A stretch of DNA of 62,484 nt, taken from assembly GCA_964407165.1 (NCBI GenBank), contig CAYOUJ010000006.1, positions 1-62,484 of the forward strand, read 5' to 3'. Source of the DNA: CAZPKH01 sp964407165 (GTDB lineage Bacteria; Bacteroidota; Bacteroidia; Bacteroidales; Muribaculaceae). This document shows, in pieces, positions 27,620 through 36,024 of the stretch. Each line of letters begins with the position of its first letter. Position 1 is the stretch's first letter. The translations under genes were made by a program, and so were the position numbers. The notes under the pieces are model-generated. The model was given only the letters and a program-made list of their open reading frames with translations. It was not told where the DNA came from and searched no databases.

Positions 27620-29086
27620 CTACCGAATTACCGCAATTTTGTGCTTTTTTTCACGCAAATATTGCAATCCGATAGCACACAATGGTGACAGATAGCAGAA
27701 GATGGCGAAAGGGAAGTAGGTGAGCGTGGCCACGCCAAGGACGGTCGACTGGGTGATGCCGCAAGAGTTCCAGGGGATGAGCACGGAGGTGACGGTGACG
27801 GAGTCTTCGAGGGTGCGACTGAGGTCGGTCGGCTCGAGGTTGGCGCGGGAGTAGGCGTCGGTATAGACGTTGCTGCCGATGATGAGGGAGAGGTATTGGT
27901 CGCAGGTGAAAGCGTTGAGCATCACGCCGGTGCCGGCGGTGGCGGCTACGAGGGAGGTGCCGCTGTTGAGGCGAGAGGTGATGGCGGTGGTAAGTGTGGC
28001 GAGCATGCCGGTGCCCATGTATACGCCGCCGAAGAGTATGGCGGCGCAGACGAGGACTATCGTGGGCACCATCGCCCAGAGGCCGCCTGTTGCCGTCAGC
28101 GAGTCGAGCAGGTCGCTCCCGGTGACAAGTTCGGTTGAGGCGAGGAGCATGCGGGCGGTGGCCCAGAGGATGTTGCTGCCGTCGGCGATGCGGTCGACGA
28201 GCGCGGGCTGTGCCATGAACATTGCGGCGACGCCTAAGGCGGCGCTGATGAGGAGCACTTTGAGGCAGTCAACACGTATCACGCAGAGTATCACCGTGAT
28301 GGCGGGGACAACCATGAGCCAAGGGGAGAGGCAGAATATGGAGCGCAACCCCTCCGTGATGGCCTCGGTGTCTTGCAGCGGGGCGGCTTCGGTGCCGAGG
28401 CCGACGAGGGTGTAGACGAGCAGGGTTATGGCGATGGCGGGGACGGTGGTGACCATCAGGCGCCGGACATGGGAAAAGAGGTCGACGCCGCAGGCGGAGG
28501 AGGCCACGACGGTGGTGTCGCTCAGCGGCGACACCTTGTCGCCGAAGTATGCGCCGGAGATGATGGCGCCGGCGCTCCAGGCAGGACCGACGCCGAGGAT
28601 GCTGCCGATACCCATGAAAGCCACGCCGACGGTGGCGATGGTGGTCCAGGAGCTGCCCAAAAGGGTAGAGACTATGCCGCTGACGACGCATGCGGTGACC
28701 AGGAAGAAGCGCGCGCTTAGCATGTTGATGCCGAAGTCTATCATGACGGGGACGATGCCGGAGAGCATCCAGGTAGTTGAGACGAGCGCGATGCCGGCGA
28801 GGACGGGGAGGGCGGAGCCGAGCTGGCGCCAGCTGCGGCGGAGGCCTGCGGCGATGTCGGCACTACGGGTGGTGAGGGGCGGGGAGGCAGGGCCGGCGTG
28901 AGCGGCCGGGGACGGCCGCCCTCCTGACTTGTGGGCGGCAAGGAGTGCGACGAGGGTGGCGACAAGGAGCGCCACGGGGCCGTAGGTGGAGATCTCCCCT
29001 ACCCCGCGGATGGCGATGACGGCGCCGATGACCAGTATCAGCGACACAAGCGGCAGCGTCGCAGCAACGACATTAAGGTTTTTCAT
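27620..29086 (-). CDS. NhaC-family Na+/H+ antiporter
   Basis: Inner-membrane cation antiporter, 488 residues from the ATG at 29086 (MKNLNVVAATLPLVSLILV); the upstream in-frame extension lies across the promoter at 29127. About a dozen hydrophobic helices are visible, with the NhaC signatures GIVSTLLGSSWTTIATVGVA, ISGAYFGDKVSPLSDTTVVA and PWNSCGITQSTVLGV. The cytoplasmic stretch between the second and third helices (SGGRPSPAAHAGPASPP) is encoded by a GC-rich palindrome and looks like an insertion. Substrate (Na+ or a dicarboxylate such as malate/lactate exchange) cannot be decided. Confidence 0.9.
   Translation of the reverse strand: MKNLNVVAATLPLVSLILVIGAVIAIRGVGEISTYGPVALLVATLVALLAAHKSGGRPSPAAHAGPASPPLTTRSADIAAGLRRSWRQLGSALPVLAGIALVSTTWMLSGIVPVMIDFGINMLSARFFLVTACVVSGIVSTLLGSSWTTIATVGVAFMGIGSILGVGPAWSAGAIISGAYFGDKVSPLSDTTVVASSACGVDLFSHVRRLMVTTVPAIAITLLVYTLVGLGTEAAPLQDTEAITEGLRSIFCLSPWLMVVPAITVILCVIRVDCLKVLLISAALGVAAMFMAQPALVDRIADGSNILWATARMLLASTELVTGSDLLDSLTATGGLWAMVPTIVLVCAAILFGGVYMGTGMLATLTTAITSRLNSGTSLVAATAGTGVMLNAFTCDQYLSLIIGSNVYTDAYSRANLEPTDLSRTLEDSVTVTSVLIPWNSCGITQSTVLGVATLTYFPFAIFCYLSPLCAIGLQYLREKKHKIAVIR
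28902..28919. repeat. GCGGCCG/CGGCCGC palindrome inside the NhaC gene
   Basis: Two 7-nt arms around GGGA. It encodes part of a Pro/Ala/Gly-rich cytoplasmic loop and is probably a further class of in-frame palindrome. Confidence 0.6.
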
Positions 29087-29126
29087 GTAACAATAAGGAC
29101 CCTTGAATAGTTGTTTTACGTGGGGG

Positions 29127-29134
29127 CAAAGGTA
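29127..29134 (-). promoter_or_regulatory. Promoter -7 element of the NhaC gene
   Basis: CAAAGGTA on the plus strand, TACCTTTG on the minus strand, 41 nt before the ATG at 29086. Confidence 0.78.
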
Positions 29135-29162
29135 ATCAAACGCCGCGAAGTATGCAAAAAAT

Positions 29163-29201
29163 AATCGATGGCCGCCCGAGTTCAATCGAGGGCCATCGAT
29201 T
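29163..29201. terminator. AATCGATGGCC stem-loop
   Basis: An 11-bp stem (AATCGATGGCC / GGCCATCGATT) with a 17-nt loop, lying immediately after the stop codon of the orphan tail fragment on the minus strand. Confidence 0.7.
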
Positions 29202-29206
29202 ATTAG

Positions 29207-29362
29207 TCAGAGTTTCACTTTGATGGCGGTGCCGTCGGGGGCGACGCGGATGTAGACGCCGGGGGCAGGCACGGCCACACGCAGGCCCTGCAGGTTGTTA
29301 TGGAGAATAGGAGGGGGGTGATTGTTAAAATTTTTTGCAAATATAACAACGATGCGACACAT
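29207..29362 (-). pseudogene. Orphan T9SS C-terminal sorting-domain fragment
   Basis: A 51-codon reading frame whose last 30 residues read NNLQGLRVAVPAPGVYIRVA then PDGTAIKVKL and stop. This aligns by eye with the tail of the C10 peptidase (YYNLQGIRVTNPTSGVYILR, SSAIKVRIK). The N-terminal 20 codons are unrelated and have no signal peptide, so the cargo part is missing. It is most simply the 3' remnant of a deleted T9SS cargo gene. It keeps its own stop codon and terminator. A tiny expressed protein is possible but less likely. Confidence 0.75.
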
Positions 29363-29401
29363 ATCCAAATTGCGGCCAATTTTGGGGGCTTTCCGACCAA
29401 C

Positions 29402-29472
29402 TTACCCGATTAGCCGATTACCCGATTAAATGGCAAAGTTGCATTTAATCGGGTAATCGGCTAATCGGGTAA
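29402..29472. terminator. Perfect 30-bp stem-loop of CCGATTA words
   Basis: 29402-29431 and 29443-29472 are perfect inverted copies (TTACCCGATTAGCCGATTAC plus ten more bases), with the loop GGCAAAGTTGC. It lies between porN and the orphan tail and probably ends the por operon transcript. Within the gap 29087-29513, positions 29373-29401 hold nothing I recognise. Confidence 0.85.
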
Positions 29473-29513
29473 ATTGGTTATTTTGATGGCGGCAGAGATG
29501 GGCGCCCTCCCAG

Positions 29514-30635
29514 TTACCGTTTGCGGTTGCGGACGCTCTTGGTGGCGGAGGAGGAGCCGGAGGAGCTCTTGGGTTTGGTGGACTTGGGCTTCTTGGTCTT
29601 GGCGGCCTTGGAGGAGCCGCGCTTGGTGCGCGTGGTGGTCTTCTTCTCGCCGTCACCGTCGCCCTCGCCGCTGACAGCCTCGTCGCCGTCGCCGGAGGTT
29701 GACGCGGCGGCTACCTCCTTGCGGTTGGCAGCCTTGACAGCGTCAGGGTCTTCAACCCACAGCTTGTCGCCGAAGGTGTCGAGGCGGTTCTGTATGCTGT
29801 CTTGTGCGCGGGCTAGGTCTTCGGGGTCGGGATACATCTGGTTGAGGGAGAGGTTGCGCAAGTTGCGAGTCTTGTAGATGTCACCCTTGTATAGCCCCAT
29901 CTGGAAATAGTCGTCATAGGTGCAGGTAGCGAGGTTGTTGTCGTCGGAGGTGAAGATGTTCTGCGTGGTGATATGGGGCCGCAGGTCGTCAAACTTGATC
30001 CAGAACATGGGATATTTGACAGCCTCGCCACCGAAATCGCCCGAGCGGTGGAGCACGGGACAGATGGCCTCGATGATAGTGCGCATGCGGTTTGAGCGGG
30101 TGTCAAACTCCCAGCGCTCTATCAGGTAGTAGCTGAGCACCTCGTTGGCGGGGACGTCGGAGTCGTCGATGTTAAACTTGGGGTGCTTGTCGCTGGAGCC
30201 CTTGGCGTTGGTGTAGAGTATGTGGAAGCGGTCGAGCATGTCCTTGACCTTTATGCGGTATTCGTCGGTGAACACCTCGCGTCCGTCCAGATACTCGTAG
30301 GCGGCGAACTGGTCGGAGGCGAGCAGCCGCATGATGATACGGAAGAGGCTCTCCTGGCCGTCGATAGGCTCGTCGGGGAAGTAGAGGGGGGCGTTGGCGT
30401 CCTTGCTGAGGTCGAGCTGGCGGTAGATGACGCGCATCCAGTTGAGGTCGGCATCGGAGGTGGGCACGGTCTCGAAGTGGTTTTGCATGCGCGGTGTCAC
30501 ACCGGTGGCCGATGTGGAGGTACGGCCGTCGTCAGTGCGTCGGCGGACCACCGTGCTTGAGGATGAGGAGTCCTGCGCGGCTGCTCCTAGTGCAACAGCG
30601 GCGAGGGTGAGGGCTATGATGAGGTGACGTTTCAT
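29514..30635 (-). CDS. porN: T9SS ring protein PorN/GldN
   Basis: Periplasmic partner of PorK in the ring of the type IX secretion system. It has 373 residues with signal peptide MKRHLIIALTLAAVALGAAA. The GldN core runs from about 55 to 285 with WMRVIYRQLDLSKDANAPLY, VLSYYLIERWEFD and YPMFWIKFDDLR, and NQMYPDPEDLARAQDSIQNR near its end. The last ~75 residues form a Gly/Glu then Lys/Ser/Thr-rich basic tail (TKRGSSKAAKTKKPKSTKP), probably disordered. It is last in the por cluster, 113 nt after porM. Confidence 0.93.
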   Translation of the reverse strand: MKRHLIIALTLAAVALGAAAQDSSSSSTVVRRRTDDGRTSTSATGVTPRMQNHFETVPTSDADLNWMRVIYRQLDLSKDANAPLYFPDEPIDGQESLFRIIMRLLASDQFAAYEYLDGREVFTDEYRIKVKDMLDRFHILYTNAKGSSDKHPKFNIDDSDVPANEVLSYYLIERWEFDTRSNRMRTIIEAICPVLHRSGDFGGEAVKYPMFWIKFDDLRPHITTQNIFTSDDNNLATCTYDDYFQMGLYKGDIYKTRNLRNLSLNQMYPDPEDLARAQDSIQNRLDTFGDKLWVEDPDAVKAANRKEVAAASTSGDGDEAVSGEGDGDGEKKTTTRTKRGSSKAAKTKKPKSTKPKSSSGSSSATKSVRNRKR

Positions 30636-30639
30636 ATTC

Positions 30640-30740
30640 AGTTTTTAGTTTTTAGTTTTTAGTTTTTAGTGATTAGTTTTTTAGTTTCGGAATCGCTATG
30701 CAAAAAAGCATTTTGCTAAAAACTAAAAACTAAAAACTTT
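30640..30740. repeat. AGTTTTT / AAAAACT stem-loop between porM and porN
   Basis: Tandem AGTTTTT words (30640-30668) face AAAAACT words (30716-30740). It lies inside the presumed operon, so it may be a processing or stabilising structure as much as a terminator. Confidence 0.75.
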
Positions 30741-30748
30741 AAACTTAG

Positions 30749-32314
30749 TTAGTTGACGATTACTTCTACGGGTGAGAGGAGGCGCTCGATGCCGTCGGGG
30801 CCGACGGCGCGGATGCGGGAGATATAGAAGCGCTTGCCGCGGGAGAGGCGCTTGAACTGGTCCATCTGGCGCTGCGAGAACTGTGCTCCGGCCGACACCT
30901 CGGGGATAGCGTTGCCCATCGAGTCGAAGAAGACGGTCTCGAAGCCGAGCACGCGGAAGTCGATGTTGAGCATGTCGTCGTCGATGGCGGCGTCGAGGCC
31001 CTTGGCGGCGAGCAGCGCGCTCTTGCTGAATGGCTTGCCACCCTTGTAGCGCTCGGTCGTGCCGTTGGCGCCTGTGTAGGTGATGAAAGCCACGGGATCG
31101 GGCAGCTTGCGCACACGGAACGAGGTGGTGTTGACCGTCTGGTTCGACCCGTCGATATTGGCGGTGACGGTGATTACAGCCTCCGAGCCGACGTTGGTGG
31201 GCTTGGCCACCCAGGCATCGCCGTTGCGTGTGAGCGATCCGTTGGTCATGGTGGCGTTGATGGAGCTGGTGGGCACGCCGGGCACGGAGATGCTGATGGG
31301 GTTGTTGATGCCGGCGTATAGCACGTTCATCATCGTCGCGCTGACGGTGGCCGTAGGCTCCATGACGGTGTAGGAGGAGGAGAAGGGGTGGCGGGTCTCC
31401 GTGCCGTCGCCGTGGGTGACGAGGATGTAGCCGGAGTAGTCGAAGGTGCCGGTGCTCCCGGCGTTGAACTCGTAGAGGCCGCGGTCGTTGTTGAGCAGGT
31501 GGCCGTTGACGAACACCTGCGGGCGCGAGGTGGTGTCGATGGCCGCCAGCACTATGCTGGCTGAGTATTTGCCACCGCGCATGACGTAGCGGCTGTTGGG
31601 TATGACGAATGCGTTGAGCTCGTTGACGCGGACGTCGCCGGCGTCGATGGAGGCAAGGATATTGGAGAGTGCCTCACCCTCGGCGAAGCGCACATCGTTT
31701 TGCAGCTTGGTAAGCAGGGTTATGGCGGCAACTGTGGGCTGGGTGTCAAACTTTGCCTCCTCCCAGGTTTGGGGGATGGCTATGCCGGGTCGCTTGAACG
31801 GCTCGGTGGAGAGGGTCTCCATGATGGAGCGGCGCTTGACGGTGTCGCCGATGAAGGTGACGACGAAGTCGCGGTATGCCTCGACAGCCTCGCGCAGGTG
31901 CTTGCCACGCTGGCTGACCGGGTTGAGCATGACCACGGAGGCTGCCTCGAGATCGTCGCGGCGCTGTATGTCGCTGAGGATGCCGTCGGGGCCGTCGGCC
32001 TCCTTGACTATCATCAGCTTTAGGGAGTCGATATAGGCATAAAGCTCGGTGGAACGCGCGCGCACCGTTGAGGCGCGGTCAAACCATACCTGGCCCTTCT
32101 GGGGATTCTGCATGGCGAAGGCCTCGAGCTGGTTGTAAATGGCGGCGTTGCGCTGCTCTATGTTGGTATTGGTGCGTGCCAGGCCATCCTCCACCTGAGT
32201 GAAGCCGTCGAGCACGTCAGACGACACATTCAGGGCAAGCATCGCAGTCAAGACGATGTACATCAGGTTGATCATCTTCTGACGCGGGGACAGCTTAGTT
32301 ACTGATTCGGCCAT
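30749..32314 (-). CDS. porM: T9SS motor protein PorM/GldM
   Basis: Inner-membrane protein with a long periplasmic shaft that transmits proton-driven rotation to the PorK/N ring. At 521 residues it is standard length: a short cytoplasmic start (MAESVTKLSPRQKMINLMYI), one transmembrane helix (about 14-34), a helical D1 domain, then beta domains D2-D4 (from about 220) ending in FYISRIRAVGPDGIERLL. Its partner porL is 98 nt upstream. Confidence 0.95.
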   Translation of the reverse strand: MAESVTKLSPRQKMINLMYIVLTAMLALNVSSDVLDGFTQVEDGLARTNTNIEQRNAAIYNQLEAFAMQNPQKGQVWFDRASTVRARSTELYAYIDSLKLMIVKEADGPDGILSDIQRRDDLEAASVVMLNPVSQRGKHLREAVEAYRDFVVTFIGDTVKRRSIMETLSTEPFKRPGIAIPQTWEEAKFDTQPTVAAITLLTKLQNDVRFAEGEALSNILASIDAGDVRVNELNAFVIPNSRYVMRGGKYSASIVLAAIDTTSRPQVFVNGHLLNNDRGLYEFNAGSTGTFDYSGYILVTHGDGTETRHPFSSSYTVMEPTATVSATMMNVLYAGINNPISISVPGVPTSSINATMTNGSLTRNGDAWVAKPTNVGSEAVITVTANIDGSNQTVNTTSFRVRKLPDPVAFITYTGANGTTERYKGGKPFSKSALLAAKGLDAAIDDDMLNIDFRVLGFETVFFDSMGNAIPEVSAGAQFSQRQMDQFKRLSRGKRFYISRIRAVGPDGIERLLSPVEVIVN

Positions 32315-32316
32315 TG

Positions 32317-32412
32317 TAACTTATAACTTATAACTTATAACTTATAGTTATGTTAATGCGCTTTTTAAATAGCTTGTTGATTGAAAATTGTGCATTATGC
32401 ATTATGCATTGG
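32317..32412. repeat. ATAACTT array plus ATGCATT array between porL and porM
   Basis: 32317-32347 holds four TTATAAC/ATAACTT words three bases from the porM start codon. 32392-32412 holds GCATTATGCATTATGC, abutting the porL stop codon. Two word families thus share one 98-nt gap. Confidence 0.8.
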
Positions 32413-33384
32413 CTATGCCTCTTCGGCGGCGGCTTCGTCGGGCATGGCGGCGCCGGGCATCATGGGTCGGTACATGTTGATGGTCATGGCGTGGATCATC
32501 TTCTCGTACACCTGGTTGAGCTGCTGCATGTATCGGGCCATCTTCTCGGTCTCTTCGGCGTATCGCTGGCTCTGGCGGGCGCTCTTCTCATACATGTCGC
32601 GGATGTCCTTGATGCCGCGGTTGACGCGGTCGATGGAGTCGAGCTGTGAGCTTACGCTCTTGAGCTGTATCTCGTATATGGTGTTGAGACCGCCGATGTT
32701 GCGGTTGAGGTCCTCCATCTGGGTGACGTAGCCGGTGGAGCTGTGCTGTATGTTCTCTGAGTTCTCGGTGATGGCCTTGTAGCTGTCGAGGAGCACCTCG
32801 CTGACATGGTTGAGGGCCTGCGTGGTGTTGCGGAGCTGTGTCATCTGGTCGGCGATGGCCGACATCTGCTCGAGATACTGCTGGGTGGCGGTGGTGAGTT
32901 CGGCCATCTTTGAGAGCTGGTCGGAGGCAGCCGACATCTTGGCGATGCTCTCTGACAAGCTTGTGCGGTCGTCGTCGCTAAGCTCTATGCTTTGCGGCAA
33001 TCCCACGGCGCTGCGAGCGGCAGCCTCCTGAAGGGCCGGGTCGACGGGTGCGCCCTGCACGGGGACGCCACCGTTGATGACCACGCCGCCTGTGCCGCCG
33101 ACAAAGTCAGGACGATCCTCCGGGTCGCGCGTGTCAAGCACAGGGAACACATCCTCCCACTTATACTCCTTTGGAGGACGGTCGAAGGCGGTGAGTATGA
33201 ACATCAGCACCTCGGTGCCCATGCCTATCGACAGCAGGGTGTTGCCGCCGGGCAGGTGAAGTATCTTGAAGAGCGCACCCCAAATGACGATTGCGGCGCC
33301 TATCGAGTAGCAGAAGTTGAAAAAGCGCTGGCCGCCCTCCCAAGCGAGGAACTGCTGGACTTTATTTTTGTTTATTCGTGCCAT
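32413..33384 (-). CDS. porL: T9SS motor protein PorL/GldL
   Basis: Inner-membrane stator partner of PorM that uses the proton gradient. It has 323 residues. Two membrane helices are visible near 21-40 (FCYSIGAAIVIWGALFKILH) and 48-67 (LLSIGMGTEVLMFILTAF), with a conserved Glu in the second (GMGTEVLM). A cytoplasmic domain follows, rich in coiled coil (about 130-300). The final DEAAAEEA abuts the ATGCATT repeat. It lies 53 nt after porK. Confidence 0.94.
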   Translation of the reverse strand: MARINKNKVQQFLAWEGGQRFFNFCYSIGAAIVIWGALFKILHLPGGNTLLSIGMGTEVLMFILTAFDRPPKEYKWEDVFPVLDTRDPEDRPDFVGGTGGVVINGGVPVQGAPVDPALQEAAARSAVGLPQSIELSDDDRTSLSESIAKMSAASDQLSKMAELTTATQQYLEQMSAIADQMTQLRNTTQALNHVSEVLLDSYKAITENSENIQHSSTGYVTQMEDLNRNIGGLNTIYEIQLKSVSSQLDSIDRVNRGIKDIRDMYEKSARQSQRYAEETEKMARYMQQLNQVYEKMIHAMTINMYRPMMPGAAMPDEAAAEEA

Positions 33385-33437
33385 AGCGTTAGCTCAGACG
33401 ATATATTTGTATAATATAATGTGTGTATGACGATGGG

Positions 33438-34880
33438 TTATTTCTTGCTCTGCTTCTGGCCCTTGGCGAAGCCTATCTGCGTGCGCACGCAGCGGAAGCC
33501 GATGTATGAGCGCTGCTCATTTTGGTACTCCCACATGCGTATGTCGGACCGGATGTTGTGGGCGACGTCTTTCCACGAGCCGCCGCGCACTATCTTGCGC
33601 TTCATCTTGTAGGGATCCTCCTTGGCGGCGTCATAGCGATACTCCGGGTTGATGTCGTTGGTAAGCTTGCTGACAGCCTCGGTATAGGCGGTCGATGTCC
33701 ACTCGCTGACGTTACCGGCCATGTCATAGAGGCCGAAGTCGTTGGGTGAGTAGGTGCCGACCTTGGAGGTGATGAGGTGGCCGTCCTTCACATAGTTGCC
33801 GTCCTGCGGCTTGAAGTTGGCGTAGAAGCACCCCTTGTCTTCGGTGAGCGGCATGTCGCCGTCCCAGGGATATTTGTTTTCAATGATGCCGGCGCGGGCG
33901 GCATACTCCCACTCGGCCTCGGTAGGCAGGCGGTAGGGCTCGACGTAGACTCCTTCCTTGCCTAGAGAGCGGCGCAGATAGTCTGTGCGCCAGTTGCAGA
34001 ATGCGTTGGCCTGCTCCCAGCTGACGCCGACCACGGGATAGTCGCTGTAGCCGCCGTGGCTGAAGTAGAGGCGCACGTAAGGCTCGTTGTAGGCGTTGTC
34101 GAAATCGTTGACCCAGGCGGTGGTGTCGGGGTAGACGTTGACTATGTAGGTGTTGAGGAAGTCGTAGTCGCCGGTGAGCGAGCGGGTGATGGTCTCGCGT
34201 ATGATCTCGCCCTCGTCGTTGATGTATGCGGTGTCCTTAGAGATGACGGGGTTGGTGGTGGGCACGGGGCGGTCAGTGTTATACTCCCGGGTCTTGGGGT
34301 CAAGCCGGTTGCGACGCTTGGCGGCCTCCGTGTGGTTATAGATCTCGTAACGATAGTTCATCTGGGTGTGGTCAAGCTCCTTGACGCCCGTGATGGGATT
34401 GATGCGGTACACGCTCTCGATGGCGCGGGCCTCATCTTCGTTGGGGTTGCGCCAGGGTATGGCCTTCGACCAGTTGAGGTGCGGCTTGACGGGGTTGCCG
34501 TCCTTGTCCTCCTCGATCTTGAAGTCCTCGTTGCCGCCGTAGGCGGGGTCGGCGAGGCGCTCGCGGATTATGCTGTCGCGCACCCAGAAGACAAACTGCT
34601 TATACTTGGCATTGGTCACCTCGGTCTCATCCATCCAAAACGACTCTACGCTGATGCCGCGGGCATCGGCACGGAGGTTCCAGGCGCTGTCGGCCTCCTG
34701 CGGGCCCACCTGCATGGAGCCGCGTGTGACGAGCACCATGCCGTAAGGCGTTGGCTCTGACCACGATGTGCCGCCGACACCGGTCACCTCGCCGCCTGCC
34801 GACGACGAGCCGCCCGCAGCACAGGCGCCGACGGTGAGGGCGATGATGAGTGAGATTATATAAAGGATTGACTTTCTCAT
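33438..34880 (-). CDS. porK: T9SS ring lipoprotein PorK/GldK
   Basis: Outer-membrane-anchored lipoprotein that forms the periplasmic ring with PorN. It has 480 residues with lipobox VGAC (Cys about 20). The rest is a formylglycine-generating-enzyme (FGE-sulfatase) fold: SFWMDETEVTNAKYKQFVFW, YPVVGVSWEQANAFCNWRTD, RLPTEAEWEYAARAG, NDFGLYDMAGNVSEWTS and VRGGSWKDV, ending SYIGFRCVRTQIGF. It is second in the porP-K-L-M-N order known from Porphyromonas gingivalis. Confidence 0.95.
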   Translation of the reverse strand: MRKSILYIISLIIALTVGACAAGGSSSAGGEVTGVGGTSWSEPTPYGMVLVTRGSMQVGPQEADSAWNLRADARGISVESFWMDETEVTNAKYKQFVFWVRDSIIRERLADPAYGGNEDFKIEEDKDGNPVKPHLNWSKAIPWRNPNEDEARAIESVYRINPITGVKELDHTQMNYRYEIYNHTEAAKRRNRLDPKTREYNTDRPVPTTNPVISKDTAYINDEGEIIRETITRSLTGDYDFLNTYIVNVYPDTTAWVNDFDNAYNEPYVRLYFSHGGYSDYPVVGVSWEQANAFCNWRTDYLRRSLGKEGVYVEPYRLPTEAEWEYAARAGIIENKYPWDGDMPLTEDKGCFYANFKPQDGNYVKDGHLITSKVGTYSPNDFGLYDMAGNVSEWTSTAYTEAVSKLTNDINPEYRYDAAKEDPYKMKRKIVRGGSWKDVAHNIRSDIRMWEYQNEQRSYIGFRCVRTQIGFAKGQKQSKK

Positions 34881-34925
34881 GTCAAGCTTATAGTTTTTAT
34901 TTTTTGGTTTTTAGTTCTTCGTTCT

Positions 34926-34970
34926 CGATGATAATCGATTTTTATCGATAGTCATCTAGTTCTATCGATT
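34926..34970. repeat. ATCGATT word repeats between porP and porK
   Basis: Several ATCGAT/TTATCGAT words can pair with one another into a weak stem-loop. It is the same word family as the strong terminators at 13261 and 43258. Confidence 0.55.
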
Positions 34971-34979
34971 GTTTGTGCA

Positions 34980-36008
34980 TCACATGATGCGGATGTTTTT
35001 GTGGCGGTTCTTGTTTTTCTCGGAGAAATCAAGCTTGAGGTTATAGCCCACCACTATCTCGTGGCTGCCACTGCTGGCCTTGGCGATGGCCGAGGTCGAG
35101 TAGTCGTAGCTGTATCCCAGGTAGATGCCTTTGTATTCCGCGGCGACCATGGCCGTGATGCCGTCGTCGTAGCGGTAGCCAACACCGGCGGTGAGAAATT
35201 TGTTGTAGCGCAAGCGCGCCGTCACCTGGCCGGTGTAGAAGTTGAAGTCGGTGGCAAACATCACCGAGGGCAACACTTCAAATAACGTGTTTTTGATGGG
35301 AATATTGCCTCCGGCCATGAAATATAGCGTGCGGTCGGCCTGAAATTCAAAGTTGCGCTCTGCGGCGGTGGTGCCGTCTTCGTTGGTCGATCCGCCTGTG
35401 GAGGTGCTCTCGCCGCTCATCTTGATTGTGGGGGAGAGAGCGTGCTGCAGCGAGACACCCCCCCAGATGTTCTTGCGTGTGTAGAATACACCCACCCCGA
35501 GGTCGAGGGTGCCTCCGTGGATGTCGGAGGTGGGTATGGCCTCGTCGGTGCTCTGGTGGTAGTCGTCGTTGTCGGGGAGCACTACCTTTGAGCCGTCAAA
35601 CCCCTCGTCGAAGTAGCCGGCCTGCACGGCGACTGTCCACTCCCCCTTGAGCAGCTTAAACTTGTAGCCGAGCTGGGCGGAGATGGCGAGGGTCTTGTAG
35701 AGACCCTCCGACTCCTGCTCGACCACCAGGCCCACGCCGAAGCGCTTGCCGAGGAACTTGAACGGCATGTTGGCGGTCCCCATGAAGGTCTTGGGGGCGT
35801 TGTCAATGCCCACCCACTGCATCCGGCCGAGGCCGCGGATGGTCAGGTTGTCGTTAATGCCGATGGCGGCAGGGTTGTAGAACGAGGGCACGTCGAAGTA
35901 GTGCGACAGCATGAGGTCGGTCTGCGCACGTGCGCCCAGCGCGCCTGTCAGAAGCAGCACGAGCGTGAGCGCGGATATGTGGAAACGATGTCGCATCTTG
36001 TTACTCAT
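34980..36008 (-). CDS. porP: T9SS outer-membrane protein PorP (SprF family)
   Basis: Outer-membrane beta-barrel associated with the T9SS ring. It has 342 residues with signal peptide ending ALGARA (cleavage near 28; an ATG at 35996 is an alternative start). The family opening DLMLSHYFDVPSFYNPAAIG is followed by alternating barrel strands: RFGVGLVVEQESEGLYKT, LDLGVGVFYTRKNIWGGVSL, YLGYSYDYSTSA, HEIVVGYNLKL. It is 16 nt after porT. Confidence 0.92.
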   Translation of the reverse strand: MSNKMRHRFHISALTLVLLLTGALGARAQTDLMLSHYFDVPSFYNPAAIGINDNLTIRGLGRMQWVGIDNAPKTFMGTANMPFKFLGKRFGVGLVVEQESEGLYKTLAISAQLGYKFKLLKGEWTVAVQAGYFDEGFDGSKVVLPDNDDYHQSTDEAIPTSDIHGGTLDLGVGVFYTRKNIWGGVSLQHALSPTIKMSGESTSTGGSTNEDGTTAAERNFEFQADRTLYFMAGGNIPIKNTLFEVLPSVMFATDFNFYTGQVTARLRYNKFLTAGVGYRYDDGITAMVAAEYKGIYLGYSYDYSTSAIAKASSGSHEIVVGYNLKLDFSEKNKNRHKNIRIM

Positions 36009-36024
36009 TAACTCTTTATCTCAT

